Assembly: GCF_029846275.1 (NCBI RefSeq)
Contig: NZ_JARVWS010000001.1
Span: 1,550,001-1,614,000 of the forward strand
From: Nocardioides sp. CER19
GTDB taxonomy: Bacteria > Actinomycetota > Actinomycetes > Propionibacteriales > Nocardioidaceae
Direction of reading: 5' to 3'
Length of the DNA: 64,000 bases
This document shows, piece after piece, positions 57,034 to 64,000 of this stretch (position 1 is the first letter of the stretch; every line of letters begins with the position of its first letter). A model generated the notes under the pieces. The model saw only the letters and a list, made by a program, of their open reading frames with translations. It did not search any database and was not told the DNA's origin. The translations under genes and the position numbers were made by a program.

Positions 57034-57358
57034 GGTCGGCCGCTTGCGACGGTGCGTGCACCACGCGGTGACCGACCCGACGAATCATCCGTCGGGCCGA
57101 GCTCCCACCCAAGGAGCGCCGGTGCGACACGGTGACGACGCTCCTCGTGGCCACGCCGCGACGCAGCCCGGAGATCGGTGACAGCGATCTCGACGGGCGA
57201 GCGACCGCGGCAGGTGCGAGACAGGTGCCGTCACTGACGCGTACGCGGGACGAATCGCCGCCCACTGACGAGCTTTTGCGTCGGTTGATGACCCGCAGGT
57301 GGTCGACCGACGTCGGACCTGCCCGCCGCGCAGAGCGCGACGGGCCGAGGAGCAGCAC
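57034..57358 (+). promoter_or_regulatory. Long structured 5' leader of the RNase E/G gene
   Basis: This stretch of the 381-bp gap has no conventional gene. It holds two good hairpins: CCCGACG-AATCATC-CGTCGGG (57076-57096) and GAGATCG-GTGACAG-CGATCTC (57171-57191). Between them is a short ORF with a strong Shine-Dalgarno. RNase E genes in other bacteria control themselves through structured leaders, so an autoregulatory role is plausible but unproven. An 80-codon GTG frame (57132-57374) overlaps the rne start but has no ribosome-binding site. Confidence 0.5.
57122..57181 (+). CDS. Possible 19-codon leader peptide upstream of RNase E/G
   Basis: AAGGAG (57111-57116) is followed by 5 nt and GTG. 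The frame runs VRHGDDAPRGHAATQPGDR and stops with TGA at 57179-57181. The stop codon lies inside the loop of the second leader hairpin, so a translating ribosome would open that hairpin. The spacing is textbook quality, but a peptide this short could occur by chance. Confidence 0.35.
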   Translation: MRHGDDAPRGHAATQPGDR

Positions 57359-60300
57359 ATGGCCGACGACCTGACCGTCGAGAGCACCACCGAGACCCCC
57401 GCCAAGCCCGCCAAGAAGGCGGCGGCGAAGAAGACCGCCACCAAGCGGGCCAGCACCGCCAAGACGGCGGCGAAGGCGACCACCGCGAAGACGGCCGCCA
57501 AGAAGGCGCCCGCCAAGCGCGCCACCAAGAAGGCCGCCGCGGCACCCGCCGACGAGACGCTGCCGCTGGACCAGCCGGACACCCCGGTCGCTGCCGAGTC
57601 GCCCGCCGAGTCGCCTGCCGACGCGCCGGCCGAGGCACCGGCTGCCGGGGCCGCTCCCGAGGCGCCCGCGAAGAAGACCGCCGCCAAGCGGACCGCGAAG
57701 AAGGCCGCGGCCAAGACCACCACCACCCGCAAGACCGCCGCCAAGAAGGCGGCGGCCGCGCCCGCGGAGGAGCCGGTCGAGGCGCCCGCGGAGCAGCCGA
57801 CGGCGGCCGTCGAGCCCGCCGCCGAGGCCGCGGAGTCCGCCCCGGCCGGTGCGCCCGGCGTCCTGTTCCAGACGCCCGACACCAAGCCGGCCCCCCGCAA
57901 GCGCGCCTCCCGCAAGAAGGCGGCCCCGAAGCCCGAGCCGGTCGAGGAGGCCGCCGCCCCCGAGGAGCCCGAGGCGATCGCTGAGACCGCCGAGACCCCG
58001 GCCGAGGCGGTCGAGGTCGAGGCGGAGGAGACCGAGGAGTCGCAGGACGCCTCGGAGTCCGCCGACGAGTCCGACGAGGGCACGCCCGCCCGTCGCCGGC
58101 GCCGTCGCGGCGGCCGCCGCCGCCGCAAGTCGGGCGGCAACGGCGACGACACCGACTCCTCGGACACCGAGGACGAGGACGAGGAGCGCGCGGAGGAGTC
58201 GGCCGAGTCCGACGAGGCCGATGAGACCGACGAGACCGACGCAGCCGCCGAGGGTGGTACCTCGCGCCGTCGCCGCCGGCGCCGCCGTGCGGGTGACAGC
58301 TCGAGCGACGACGACAACCCGCCGAACACCGTCACCAGGGTCCGCGAGTCCAAGCCGCTCGAGCAGCAGATCACCGCGGTCTCCGGCTCCACGCGCCTGG
58401 AGGCCAAGAAGCAGCGCCGCCGCGAGGGCCGCGAGGCCGGCCGCCGGCGCGCCCCGATCGTGAGCGAGGCCGAGTTCCTGGCCCGCCGTGAGTCGGTCGA
58501 GCGCGTCATGGTCATCCGCCAGCGCGACGACCTCACCCAGATCGGCGTCCTCGAGGACAAGGTGCTCGTCGAGCACTACGTCGCCCGCGAGTCCCAGACC
58601 TCGCTGATCGGCAACATCTACCTCGGCCGCGTCCAGAACGTCCTCCCCTCCATGGAGGCCGCCTTCATCGACATCGGCAAGGGCCGGAACGCGGTCCTCT
58701 ACGCCGGTGAGGTCAACTGGGCGGCGCTCGGCCACAAGGACGGCCAGCCGCGCAAGATCGAGTCGGTCCTCAGCAGCGGCCAGACCGTGCTCGTCCAGGT
58801 CACCAAGGACCCGATCGGCCACAAGGGAGCGCGCCTCACGGCGCAGATCTCGCTCGCCGGCCGCTTCCTCGTCTACGTCCCGGACGGCACCACCAGCGGC
58901 ATCTCCCGCAAGCTGCCCGACACCGAGCGCAACCGGCTCAAGACGCTCCTCAAGGAGATCGTCCCCGACACCGCCGGCGTCATCGTGCGCACCGCGGCCG
59001 AGGGCGCCAGCGAGGAGGAGCTCACCCGTGACGTCGAGCGGCTCAAGGCCCGCTGGGACGACATCGAGGCCAAGTCCCGCGGCAACGCCCCGCAGCTGCT
59101 CTACGGCGAGCCGGACCTGACCCTCAAGGTCGTCCGCGACCTCTTCACCGAGGACTTCGCCAAGCTCGTCGTCCAGGGCCAGGACGCCTGGGACACCGTG
59201 AAGGGGTACGTCGACCACGTCGCGCCCGACCTGTCCGACCGTGTCGAGCAGTACGACGCCGACGGCTCCGGCAAGGACCTGTTCGCGACCTACCGGGTGG
59301 ACGAGCAGATCGCCAAGGGGCTGGACCGGAAGGTCTGGCTGCCCTCCGGCGGCTCGCTGATCATCGACCGCACCGAGGCGATGACCGTCGTCGACGTCAA
59401 CACCGGCAAGTTCACCGGCTCCGGCGGCAACCTCGAGGAGACCGTCACCAAGAACAACCTGGAGGCGGCCGAGGAGATCGTCCGCCAGCTCCGGCTGCGC
59501 GACATCGGCGGCATCATCGTCGTCGACTTCATCGACATGGTCCTCGAGTCCAACCGCGATCTCGTGCTCCGCCGCCTGGTGGAGTGCCTGGGCCGCGACC
59601 GCACCCGGCACCAGGTCGCCGAGGTGACCTCGCTCGGCCTGGTCCAGATGACCCGCAAGCGGATCGGCACGGGGCTGGTCGAGGCGTTCTCCGAGACCTG
59701 CACCCACTGCCAGGGCCGCGGCATCGTCGTCCACGACCACCCGGTCGAGTCCGGTGGCTCGGGCGTCGTCGCCGCCCCCGAAGAGGGCAGCGGCCGACGG
59801 GGCCGCCGCCGCGGCGGCCGCGGGCGGGGCAACGGCGAGGAGAGCGCCGAGGCGCAGAAGGGCGCCGCCGTCCCGTCTCCCAAGGACATCGCCCAGCTGC
59901 CGCGCCACGAGGCCGACGAGCTCGTGGTGACTGCCGACGAGGTCCCGGAGTCCTCGGCCGTCGACAGCGACGTCGAGGTGACGCCGGCTGCCGCCGCTGA
60001 AGTGGCGGCAGCAGCCGAGGCGGTCGTGGAGAGCACTGACGCGACGACGGAGGCGACGGTCGAGGAGATCGTCGACACGGCCGTCGAGGAGAGCGCGCCT
60101 GTCGAGGAGAGCGCGCCCGTCGAGGTGGCGCCGAAGGTCGTCACTCGGACCCGAGGCCGCCGCGGTGCGAGCCGCCCGGTGGTCTCGACCGGCGCCGGCG
60201 CCGTCGTCGAGGCGGCGCCCGCGGCCCCCGAGGTCGTCGAGACACCGGAGGCCGTCGCCGAGGCGCCGGAGCCACCGAAGGTCGTGACCCGCACGCGGCG

Positions 60301-60448
60301 GGGCGCGAGCCGCGAGGTCGTGCACACCGGCGCGAACGCCGTACCGGAGGACGGGCTCGCTCCCGATGCCGCATCGGCGGAGGCCGGCGGCGACGAGGAG
60401 CACATCGAGCACGTGCCGATCAAGAAGAAGGGCACGCGCAAGCGCTGA
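57359..60448 (+). CDS. rne: Rne/Rng family ribonuclease (RNase E/G)
   Basis: The 1029-residue endoribonuclease has an unusually long N-terminal extension. Residues about 10-170 are rich in AAKK and AKR repeats alternating with Ala/Pro/Glu, followed by acidic and [15 protein letters not shown] patches (about 170-330). The catalytic half (about 380-800) has an S1-like domain (GNIYLGRVQNVLPSMEAAFI), the metal site VVDVNTGKF and VVDFIDM, and the zinc-link CTHC. The C-terminal tail (about 815-1029) is Ala/Glu/Val-rich and ends KKKGTRKR. It starts mRNA decay and matures rRNA. GAGGAG precedes the ATG. The tails probably bind RNA or other degradosome parts. Confidence 0.93.
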   Translation: MADDLTVESTTETPAKPAKKAAAKKTATKRASTAKTAAKATTAKTAAKKAPAKRATKKAAAAPADETLPLDQPDTPVAAESPAESPADAPAEAPAAGAAPEAPAKKTAAKRTAKKAAAKTTTTRKTAAKKAAAAPAEEPVEAPAEQPTAAVEPAAEAAESAPAGAPGVLFQTPDTKPAPRKRASRKKAAPKPEPVEEAAAPEEPEAIAETAETPAEAVEVEAEETEESQDASESADESDEGTPARRRRRRGGRRRRKSGGNGDDTDSSDTEDEDEERAEESAESDEADETDETDAAAEGGTSRRRRRRRRAGDSSSDDDNPPNTVTRVRESKPLEQQITAVSGSTRLEAKKQRRREGREAGRRRAPIVSEAEFLARRESVERVMVIRQRDDLTQIGVLEDKVLVEHYVARESQTSLIGNIYLGRVQNVLPSMEAAFIDIGKGRNAVLYAGEVNWAALGHKDGQPRKIESVLSSGQTVLVQVTKDPIGHKGARLTAQISLAGRFLVYVPDGTTSGISRKLPDTERNRLKTLLKEIVPDTAGVIVRTAAEGASEEELTRDVERLKARWDDIEAKSRGNAPQLLYGEPDLTLKVVRDLFTEDFAKLVVQGQDAWDTVKGYVDHVAPDLSDRVEQYDADGSGKDLFATYRVDEQIAKGLDRKVWLPSGGSLIIDRTEAMTVVDVNTGKFTGSGGNLEETVTKNNLEAAEEIVRQLRLRDIGGIIVVDFIDMVLESNRDLVLRRLVECLGRDRTRHQVAEVTSLGLVQMTRKRIGTGLVEAFSETCTHCQGRGIVVHDHPVESGGSGVVAAPEEGSGRRGRRRGGRGRGNGEESAEAQKGAAVPSPKDIAQLPRHEADELVVTADEVPESSAVDSDVEVTPAAAAEVAAAAEAVVESTDATTEATVEEIVDTAVEESAPVEESAPVEVAPKVVTRTRGRRGASRPVVSTGAGAVVEAAPAAPEVVETPEAVAEAPEPPKVVTRTRRGASREVVHTGANAVPEDGLAPDAASAEAGGDEEHIEHVPIKKKGTRKR

Positions 60449-60456
60449 ACGCCCCA

Positions 60457-60501
60457 GGAACCCCGGCGGCCCCGCGGTTTTGCGCGGGTCCCCGGGGTTC
60501 C
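60457..60501 (+). terminator. Terminator after RNase E/G
   Basis: GGAACCCCGG (60457-60466) pairs with CCGGGGTTCC (60492-60501), with an inner GC-rich stem around GGTTTTGC. The rplU promoter lies across its 3' half. Confidence 0.7.
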
Positions 60502-60508
60502 GTACTAT
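60480..60508 (+). promoter_or_regulatory. Promoter of rplU-rpmA inside the rne terminator
   Basis: TTGCGC (60480-60485) and TACTAT (60503-60508) are separated by exactly 17 bp. The -35 and spacer lie in the loop and 3' arm of the upstream terminator. The resulting leader is about 118 nt and shows no obvious riboswitch. Confidence 0.65.
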
Positions 60509-60631
60509 TGACCCTCGGTGCTCACGACTCGCTCGCCGAGCGCCGATCGCCGGCATCCCACCCCGAACAGCAGCGGGGGTGAGGCGTGCCGCGAGCCGAG
60601 ACTTACGCAAGCAGGGATGAAGGAGACCGCG

Positions 60632-60934
60632 GTGTACGCGATCGTGAAGGCTGGCAGCACCCAGCAGAAGGTTGCCGTCGGCGACGTCATCGAGATCGAC
60701 CAGGTCGCGACCGGCGTCGGCGAGTCCGTCACGCTGCCCGTGGTCCTCGTCGTCGACGGCGAGAAGGTCACCTCGACCGGTCTCGCCAAGGCCTCCGTCA
60801 CCGCCGAGGTCGTCGGCGGGACCAAGGGCCCGAAGATCGTCATCCAGAAGTACAAGAACAAGACCGGCTACAAGAAGCGCCAGGGTCACCGTCAGAAGTA
60901 CACCCAGGTCAAGGTCACCGCGATCAACGCCTGA
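60632..60934 (+). CDS. rplU: 50S ribosomal protein L21
   Basis: The 100-residue protein starts [20 protein letters not shown], matching the conserved L21 N terminus, and ends with the basic [21 protein letters not shown] region that binds 23S rRNA. The GTG at 60632 is chosen because AAGGAG lies 6-7 nt before it and L21 proteins begin here. Longer upstream frames (from 60518) are rejected. It is co-transcribed with rpmA, 36 bp downstream. Confidence 0.97.
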   Translation: MYAIVKAGSTQQKVAVGDVIEIDQVATGVGESVTLPVVLVVDGEKVTSTGLAKASVTAEVVGGTKGPKIVIQKYKNKTGYKKRQGHRQKYTQVKVTAINA

Positions 60935-60970
60935 CGGCGTCGACCCTCATCACACTGAAGGACTGAAGAG

Positions 60971-61228
60971 ATGGCACACAAGAAGGGTGCGGCTTCCACC
61001 AAGAACGGCCGCGACTCCAACTCCCAGCGCCTCGGCGTGAAGCGCTTCGGTGGCCAGGTCGTCAACGCGGGCGAGATCATCGTCCGCCAGCGCGGCACCC
61101 ACTTCCACCCGGGCAGCAACGTCGGTCGCGGTGGCGACGACACCCTGTTCGCCCTCGCCGCCGGTGCGGTCGAGTTCGGCACCCGGCGTGGCCGCCGGGT
61201 CGTCAACATCGTCCCGGCTGCGGAGTGA
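60971..61228 (+). CDS. rpmA: 50S ribosomal protein L27
   Basis: The 85-residue protein starts [20 protein letters not shown], the L27 signature with the N-terminal tail that reaches the peptidyl-transferase centre. There is no N-terminal cleavage extension of the Firmicutes type. GGACTGAAGAG precedes the ATG. A strong terminator follows. Confidence 0.98.
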   Translation: MAHKKGAASTKNGRDSNSQRLGVKRFGGQVVNAGEIIVRQRGTHFHPGSNVGRGGDDTLFALAAGAVEFGTRRGRRVVNIVPAAE

Positions 61229-61253
61229 CGCTCCGCAGCTGAGAAGCTTCGTC

Positions 61254-61296
61254 AGATAGGGCGTCCCAGATCCGGGACGCCCTATCTGCATTTTCT
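61254..61296 (+). terminator. Rho-independent terminator after rpmA
   Basis: A perfect 14-bp stem, AGATAGGGCGTCCC (61254-61267) with GGGACGCCCTATCT (61274-61287), a 6-nt loop and a downstream GCATTTTC make this the clearest intrinsic terminator in the window. Confidence 0.92.
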
Positions 61297-61355
61297 GATC
61301 CCGATCCGCCCGCTAGCGCTCGCGGCTCGATCAGCGGAAAGAGAGACTGGTCCCC

Positions 61356-62915
61356 ATGGCAGTGCCCACCTTCGTCGATCGCGTGCGACTGCACGTCCGA
61401 GCCGGACGTGGCGGCAACGGCGTCGCGTCGGTGCACCGCGAGAAGTTCAAGCCGCTCGGCGGGCCCGATGGCGGCAACGGCGGACCCGGCGGGTCGGTGA
61501 TCCTGCGCGTCGACCCCGACGTCACGACGCTGATCGACTACCACCACAGCCCGAAGCGCGCCGCGACCAACGGCGGCCAGGGTGCCGGCGGCCACCGCAA
61601 CGGAGCCCACGGCGCCGACCTGGTGCTGCCGGTACCCGACGGCACCGTCGTCACCGACGCGAAGAGCAACGTGCTCGCCGACATGGTCGGCCCGGGCACC
61701 GAGCTCGTGGTCGCCGAGGGCGGCCGCGGCGGGCTGGGCAACGCGGCGCTGGCCAGCGCGAAGCGCAAGGCCCCCGGCTTCGCACTGCTGGGCGAGCCCG
61801 GCGACGAGCTCGAGATCGGGCTCGAGCTCAAGGTGGTCGCCGACATCGGGCTGGTCGGCTTCCCGAGCGCCGGCAAGTCGTCGTTGATCGCCTCGATCTC
61901 GCGAGCCCGGCCCAAGATCGCCGACTACCCCTTCACCACGCTCGTCCCCAACCTCGGCGTCGTCACCGCTGGTGACACCACGTTCACCGTCGCCGACGTG
62001 CCCGGCCTCATCGAGGGCGCCTCGGACGGTCGCGGCCTCGGGCACGAGTTCCTGCGCCACATCGAGCGCTGCGCGGCGATCGTCCACGTCGTCGACACAG
62101 CGTCGATCGAGCCGGGCCGCAACCCCGTCGACGACCTGGAGATCATCGAGAACGAGCTCGCCCGCTACGGCGGCTTGGAGGACCGGCCGCGGCTGGTGGC
62201 GCTCAACAAGGTCGACGTCCCCGACGGGCGGGACCTCGCCGACATCACCCGCGAGGACATCGAGGGTCAGGGCTACCGCGTCTTCCCGATCTCCGCGGCG
62301 AGCGGCGAGGGCACCCGGGAGCTGATCTTCGCCATGGCCGAGATCGTCGCGGCGGCGCGCGCCGAGCGGCCGACGGTCGAGGCGAAGCGGATCGTGCTCC
62401 GGCCCGCCGGCGCCGACGGCGGCGACGCCTTCACGATCACCGAGACCAAGGACCCCTCGACGGGCACGGGGCGCGCGTACGTCGTCCGCGGCACCAAGCC
62501 CGAGCGCTGGGTGCGGCAGACCGACTTCGGCAACGAGGAGGCCGTGGGCTACCTCGCGGACCGGCTCAACCGCCTCGGCATCGAGGACCGCCTGGTCAAG
62601 ATGGGCGCCGAGGAGGGCGACACCGTCATCATCGGCTCGCCCGAGAACTCGGTCGTCTTCGACTTCCGGCCCTCGATCGAGGCCGGGGCCGAGATGCTCG
62701 GCCGGCGCGGCGAGGACCAGCGGCTGCGCGAGGACCGGCCGGCCGCCCAGCGTCGCCGCGAGATCGACGAGGCGATGGGCGAGCGGGCCGAGGGGGAGAC
62801 CCGTGCCGATGTCGCCCGCCGGCGCGACTCCGCGCACGGACCGGTCTCCTACGAGATCGGCTCGGACGAGGACCCGGACGTCTTCGACCTGTCCGAGGAC
62901 GACCCCGACCGATGA
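61356..62915 (+). CDS. obg: Obg-family GTPase
   Basis: The 519-residue protein has the Gly-rich Obg domain (about 1-158; [25 protein letters not shown]). The GTPase domain follows with P-loop GFPSAGKSS from Gly168, [10 protein letters not shown] and NKVD. Next come an OCT domain (about 340-430) and an acidic tail ending DLSEDDPDR. It links ribosome assembly and stress to nucleotide levels. The ATG at 61356 has GAAAGAGAG upstream. Its TGA overlaps the first of three ATGs in a tandem repeat leading to proB. Confidence 0.96.
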   Translation: MAVPTFVDRVRLHVRAGRGGNGVASVHREKFKPLGGPDGGNGGPGGSVILRVDPDVTTLIDYHHSPKRAATNGGQGAGGHRNGAHGADLVLPVPDGTVVTDAKSNVLADMVGPGTELVVAEGGRGGLGNAALASAKRKAPGFALLGEPGDELEIGLELKVVADIGLVGFPSAGKSSLIASISRARPKIADYPFTTLVPNLGVVTAGDTTFTVADVPGLIEGASDGRGLGHEFLRHIERCAAIVHVVDTASIEPGRNPVDDLEIIENELARYGGLEDRPRLVALNKVDVPDGRDLADITREDIEGQGYRVFPISAASGEGTRELIFAMAEIVAAARAERPTVEAKRIVLRPAGADGGDAFTITETKDPSTGTGRAYVVRGTKPERWVRQTDFGNEEAVGYLADRLNRLGIEDRLVKMGAEEGDTVIIGSPENSVVFDFRPSIEAGAEMLGRRGEDQRLREDRPAAQRRREIDEAMGERAEGETRADVARRRDSAHGPVSYEIGSDEDPDVFDLSEDDPDR

Positions 62916-62938
62916 GGTCCCGGAGATGAGGTCCCGGA
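62911..62938 (+). repeat. Tandem 14-bp duplication at the obg-proB junction
   Basis: GATGAGGTCCCGGA occurs twice in a row (62911-62924 and 62925-62938), followed by GATGAGG. Each unit carries an ATGAGG. The first overlaps the obg stop as ATGA, and the third is the proB start. The repeat also supplies CCCGGAG as a ribosome-binding site. Confidence 0.85.
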
Positions 62939-62939
62939 G

Positions 62940-64000
62940 ATGAGGCAGAGCGTCGTCGACGCCAGGCGGATCGTCGTCAAGGTCGGCTCGTCGTCGCTGA
63001 CGACCGCGAAGGGCGGCATCGACCCCGACCGGGTCAGCGCCCTCGTCGACGTACTCGCCGACGCCCGCAAGCGCGGCGCCGAGGTCGTGCTCGTCTCGTC
63101 GGGCGCGATCGCGGCCGGGCTCGCTCCTCTCGGGCTGAAGAAGCGGCCCACGGCGCTGGCCGCTCAGCAGGCCGCGGCCAGCGTCGGCCAGGGGCTGCTC
63201 GTGCACCGCTACACCGAGGAGCTCGCCCGGCACGGGCTGACCGCGGGCCAGGTGCTGCTGACGGTCGACGACGTCACCCGCCGCAGCCACTACCGCAACG
63301 CGCTCGCGACGTTCGCCAAGCTGCTCGAGCTGGGCGTGCTGCCGATCGTCAACGAGAACGACACGGTCGCGACCTCGGAGATCAGGTTCGGCGACAACGA
63401 CCGGCTCGCGGCGTTGGTCGCGCATCTGGTCCACGCCGACCTGCTGGTGCTGCTCAGTGACGTCGACGGCCTCTACGACGCCCCGCCGGCGACGCCCGGC
63501 GCGCAGCGGCTGGCTGAGGTCACCTCGGTGGAGGACCTCGCCGGCGTCCAGGTCGGCAAGGCGGGCGCCGCCGGCGTCGGCACCGGCGGCATGGTCACCA
63601 AGCTCGAGGCGGCGCGCATCGCCGTCGAGGCGGGCATCCCCGTGGTGCTGACCTCCGCCGACCGGGCCGGGGCGGCGCTGACCGGAGCCGACACCGGCAC
63701 GCTCTTCCACGCGACCGGGCGCCGGCAGCGCACCCGGCTGCTGTGGCTGGCCCACGCCACCGAGCCGGCGGGCTCGATCGCGCTCGACGCCGGCGCGGTC
63801 CGGGCGCTGACCCAGCGCGGGGCGTCGCTGCTGGCGGCGGGCGTCACCGGCGCGGCAGGCGGCTTCCACGCGGGTGATCCCGTCGACCTCGTCGGCCCGG
63901 ACGGCGCCGTGGTGGCGCGGGGCCTCGTCGCCTACGACGCGGACGAGATCCCGCAGCTCGTCGGCAGGTCCAGCAAGGAGCTCGAGGCCGACCTGGGGCC
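62940..64000 (+). CDS. proB: Glutamate 5-kinase (3' end outside window)
   Basis: The visible 353 residues contain KVGSSSLTT (about 14-22), VLVSSGAIAAG, VNENDTV and LLSDVDGLYDAPP of the amino-acid kinase domain, then the start of a C-terminal PUA domain (about 280 onward). It phosphorylates glutamate in the first step of proline synthesis. The ATG at 62940 is preferred because residue spacing to KVG fits the family and CCCGGAG precedes it. The gene runs off the window end with no stop. Confidence 0.93.
   Translation, partial: MRQSVVDARRIVVKVGSSSLTTAKGGIDPDRVSALVDVLADARKRGAEVVLVSSGAIAAGLAPLGLKKRPTALAAQQAAASVGQGLLVHRYTEELARHGLTAGQVLLTVDDVTRRSHYRNALATFAKLLELGVLPIVNENDTVATSEIRFGDNDRLAALVAHLVHADLLVLLSDVDGLYDAPPATPGAQRLAEVTSVEDLAGVQVGKAGAAGVGTGGMVTKLEAARIAVEAGIPVVLTSADRAGAALTGADTGTLFHATGRRQRTRLLWLAHATEPAGSIALDAGAVRALTQRGASLLAAGVTGAAGGFHAGDPVDLVGPDGAVVARGLVAYDADEIPQLVGRSSKELEADLG

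Noticed and set aside
57132..57374. 80-codon GTG frame in the rne leader overlapping the rne start
   Set aside because: It has no ribosome-binding site at a usable distance and no recognisable motif; the 19-codon frame beside it has a much better start.
60518..60631. N-terminal extension of L21
   Set aside because: L21 proteins begin at VYAIVKAG, where an ideal AAGGAG is placed; the upstream residues look like untranslated leader.
56069..60889. Very long open frame on the minus strand across the DUF2344 and rne genes
   Set aside because: It is antisense to well-recognised genes, has a repetitive Arg/Leu/Gly composition and arises from the high GC content and low stop frequency opposite rne.

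Overview
The window is very GC-rich DNA with strong G/C preference at third codon positions and many GTG or TTG starts. It contains ClpP1/ClpP2, mycothiol-dependent formaldehyde enzymes and an RNase E/G gene beside rplU-rpmA-obg. Together these point to a high-GC actinobacterium, most like Nocardioides or a relative (inference from gene content and style; no database search was possible). The backbone is the familiar actinobacterial order tig, clpP1-clpP2-clpX, valS, folC-DUF4233-ndk, mreBCD-mrdA-rodA, B12-radical SAM protein, DUF2344 protein, rne, rplU, rpmA, obg, proB. Several blocks of accessory genes interrupt it.

Layout. 1-2.8 kb: 3' part of a PP2C phosphatase gene, tRNA-Gly(TCC), tRNA-Pro(TGG) and trigger factor. 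2.8-17.3 kb: an inactive-looking lipase-like protein, a GntR/UTRA repressor, and a divergent tightly overlapping myo-inositol operon. That operon holds iolG, iolE, iolC, an IolJ-type aldolase, iolB, iolD, a sugar ABC transporter, a second iolG, a PhyH dioxygenase and an SDR. 17.3-21.1 kb: clpP1, clpP2 and clpX, preceded by a good ClgR-type box, then an Asn/Gly-rich membrane-anchored protein. 21.1-26.9 kb: valS (minus), a GNAT acetyltransferase, folC, a DUF4233 protein and ndk. 26.9-34.6 kb: an MBL hydrolase with S-(hydroxymethyl)mycothiol dehydrogenase, an M23 peptidase-like protein, a large multidomain GH10 xylanase and its LacI-type regulator. 34.7-42.2 kb: the cell-shape operon mreB-mreC-mreD-mrdA-rodA and a DHA2-type MFS pump. 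42.2-57 kb: the radical SAM gene and its DUF2344 partner, separated by about 12 kb of accessory DNA. That DNA holds an HxlR/NADP-reductase cassette flanked by a duplicated gene 3' end, a P-loop kinase, a frameshifted small gene, a CynX-type MFS transporter and a surface-glycan cluster. 57-64 kb: RNase E/G with a long structured leader, rplU, rpmA, obg and proB (cut by the window edge).

How the genes work together. The inositol operon encodes uptake and most of the route from inositol to the aldolase products; iolA is not in the window. The PhyH dioxygenase, SDR and second IolG look like an added peripheral branch for inositol derivatives. The LacI regulator sits next to a xylanase whose promoter region and early coding region carry two identical CGAAACTTTCG palindromes, which suggests a self-contained xylan response. 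The mre/mrd/rod genes drive lateral wall synthesis. The glycan cluster probably makes and transfers a uronic-acid or epimerised sugar with polyprenyl-linked steps.

A recurring regulatory style is leaderless expression: a TANNNT -10 hexamer lies 6-8 nt before the start codon of at least ten genes, twice overlapping the stop codon of the gene before it. The most unusual signals are the duplicated radical SAM 3' end, the RNase E leader with a short upstream ORF ending in a hairpin loop, the paired xylanase operators, and the oxygenase branch of the inositol operon.
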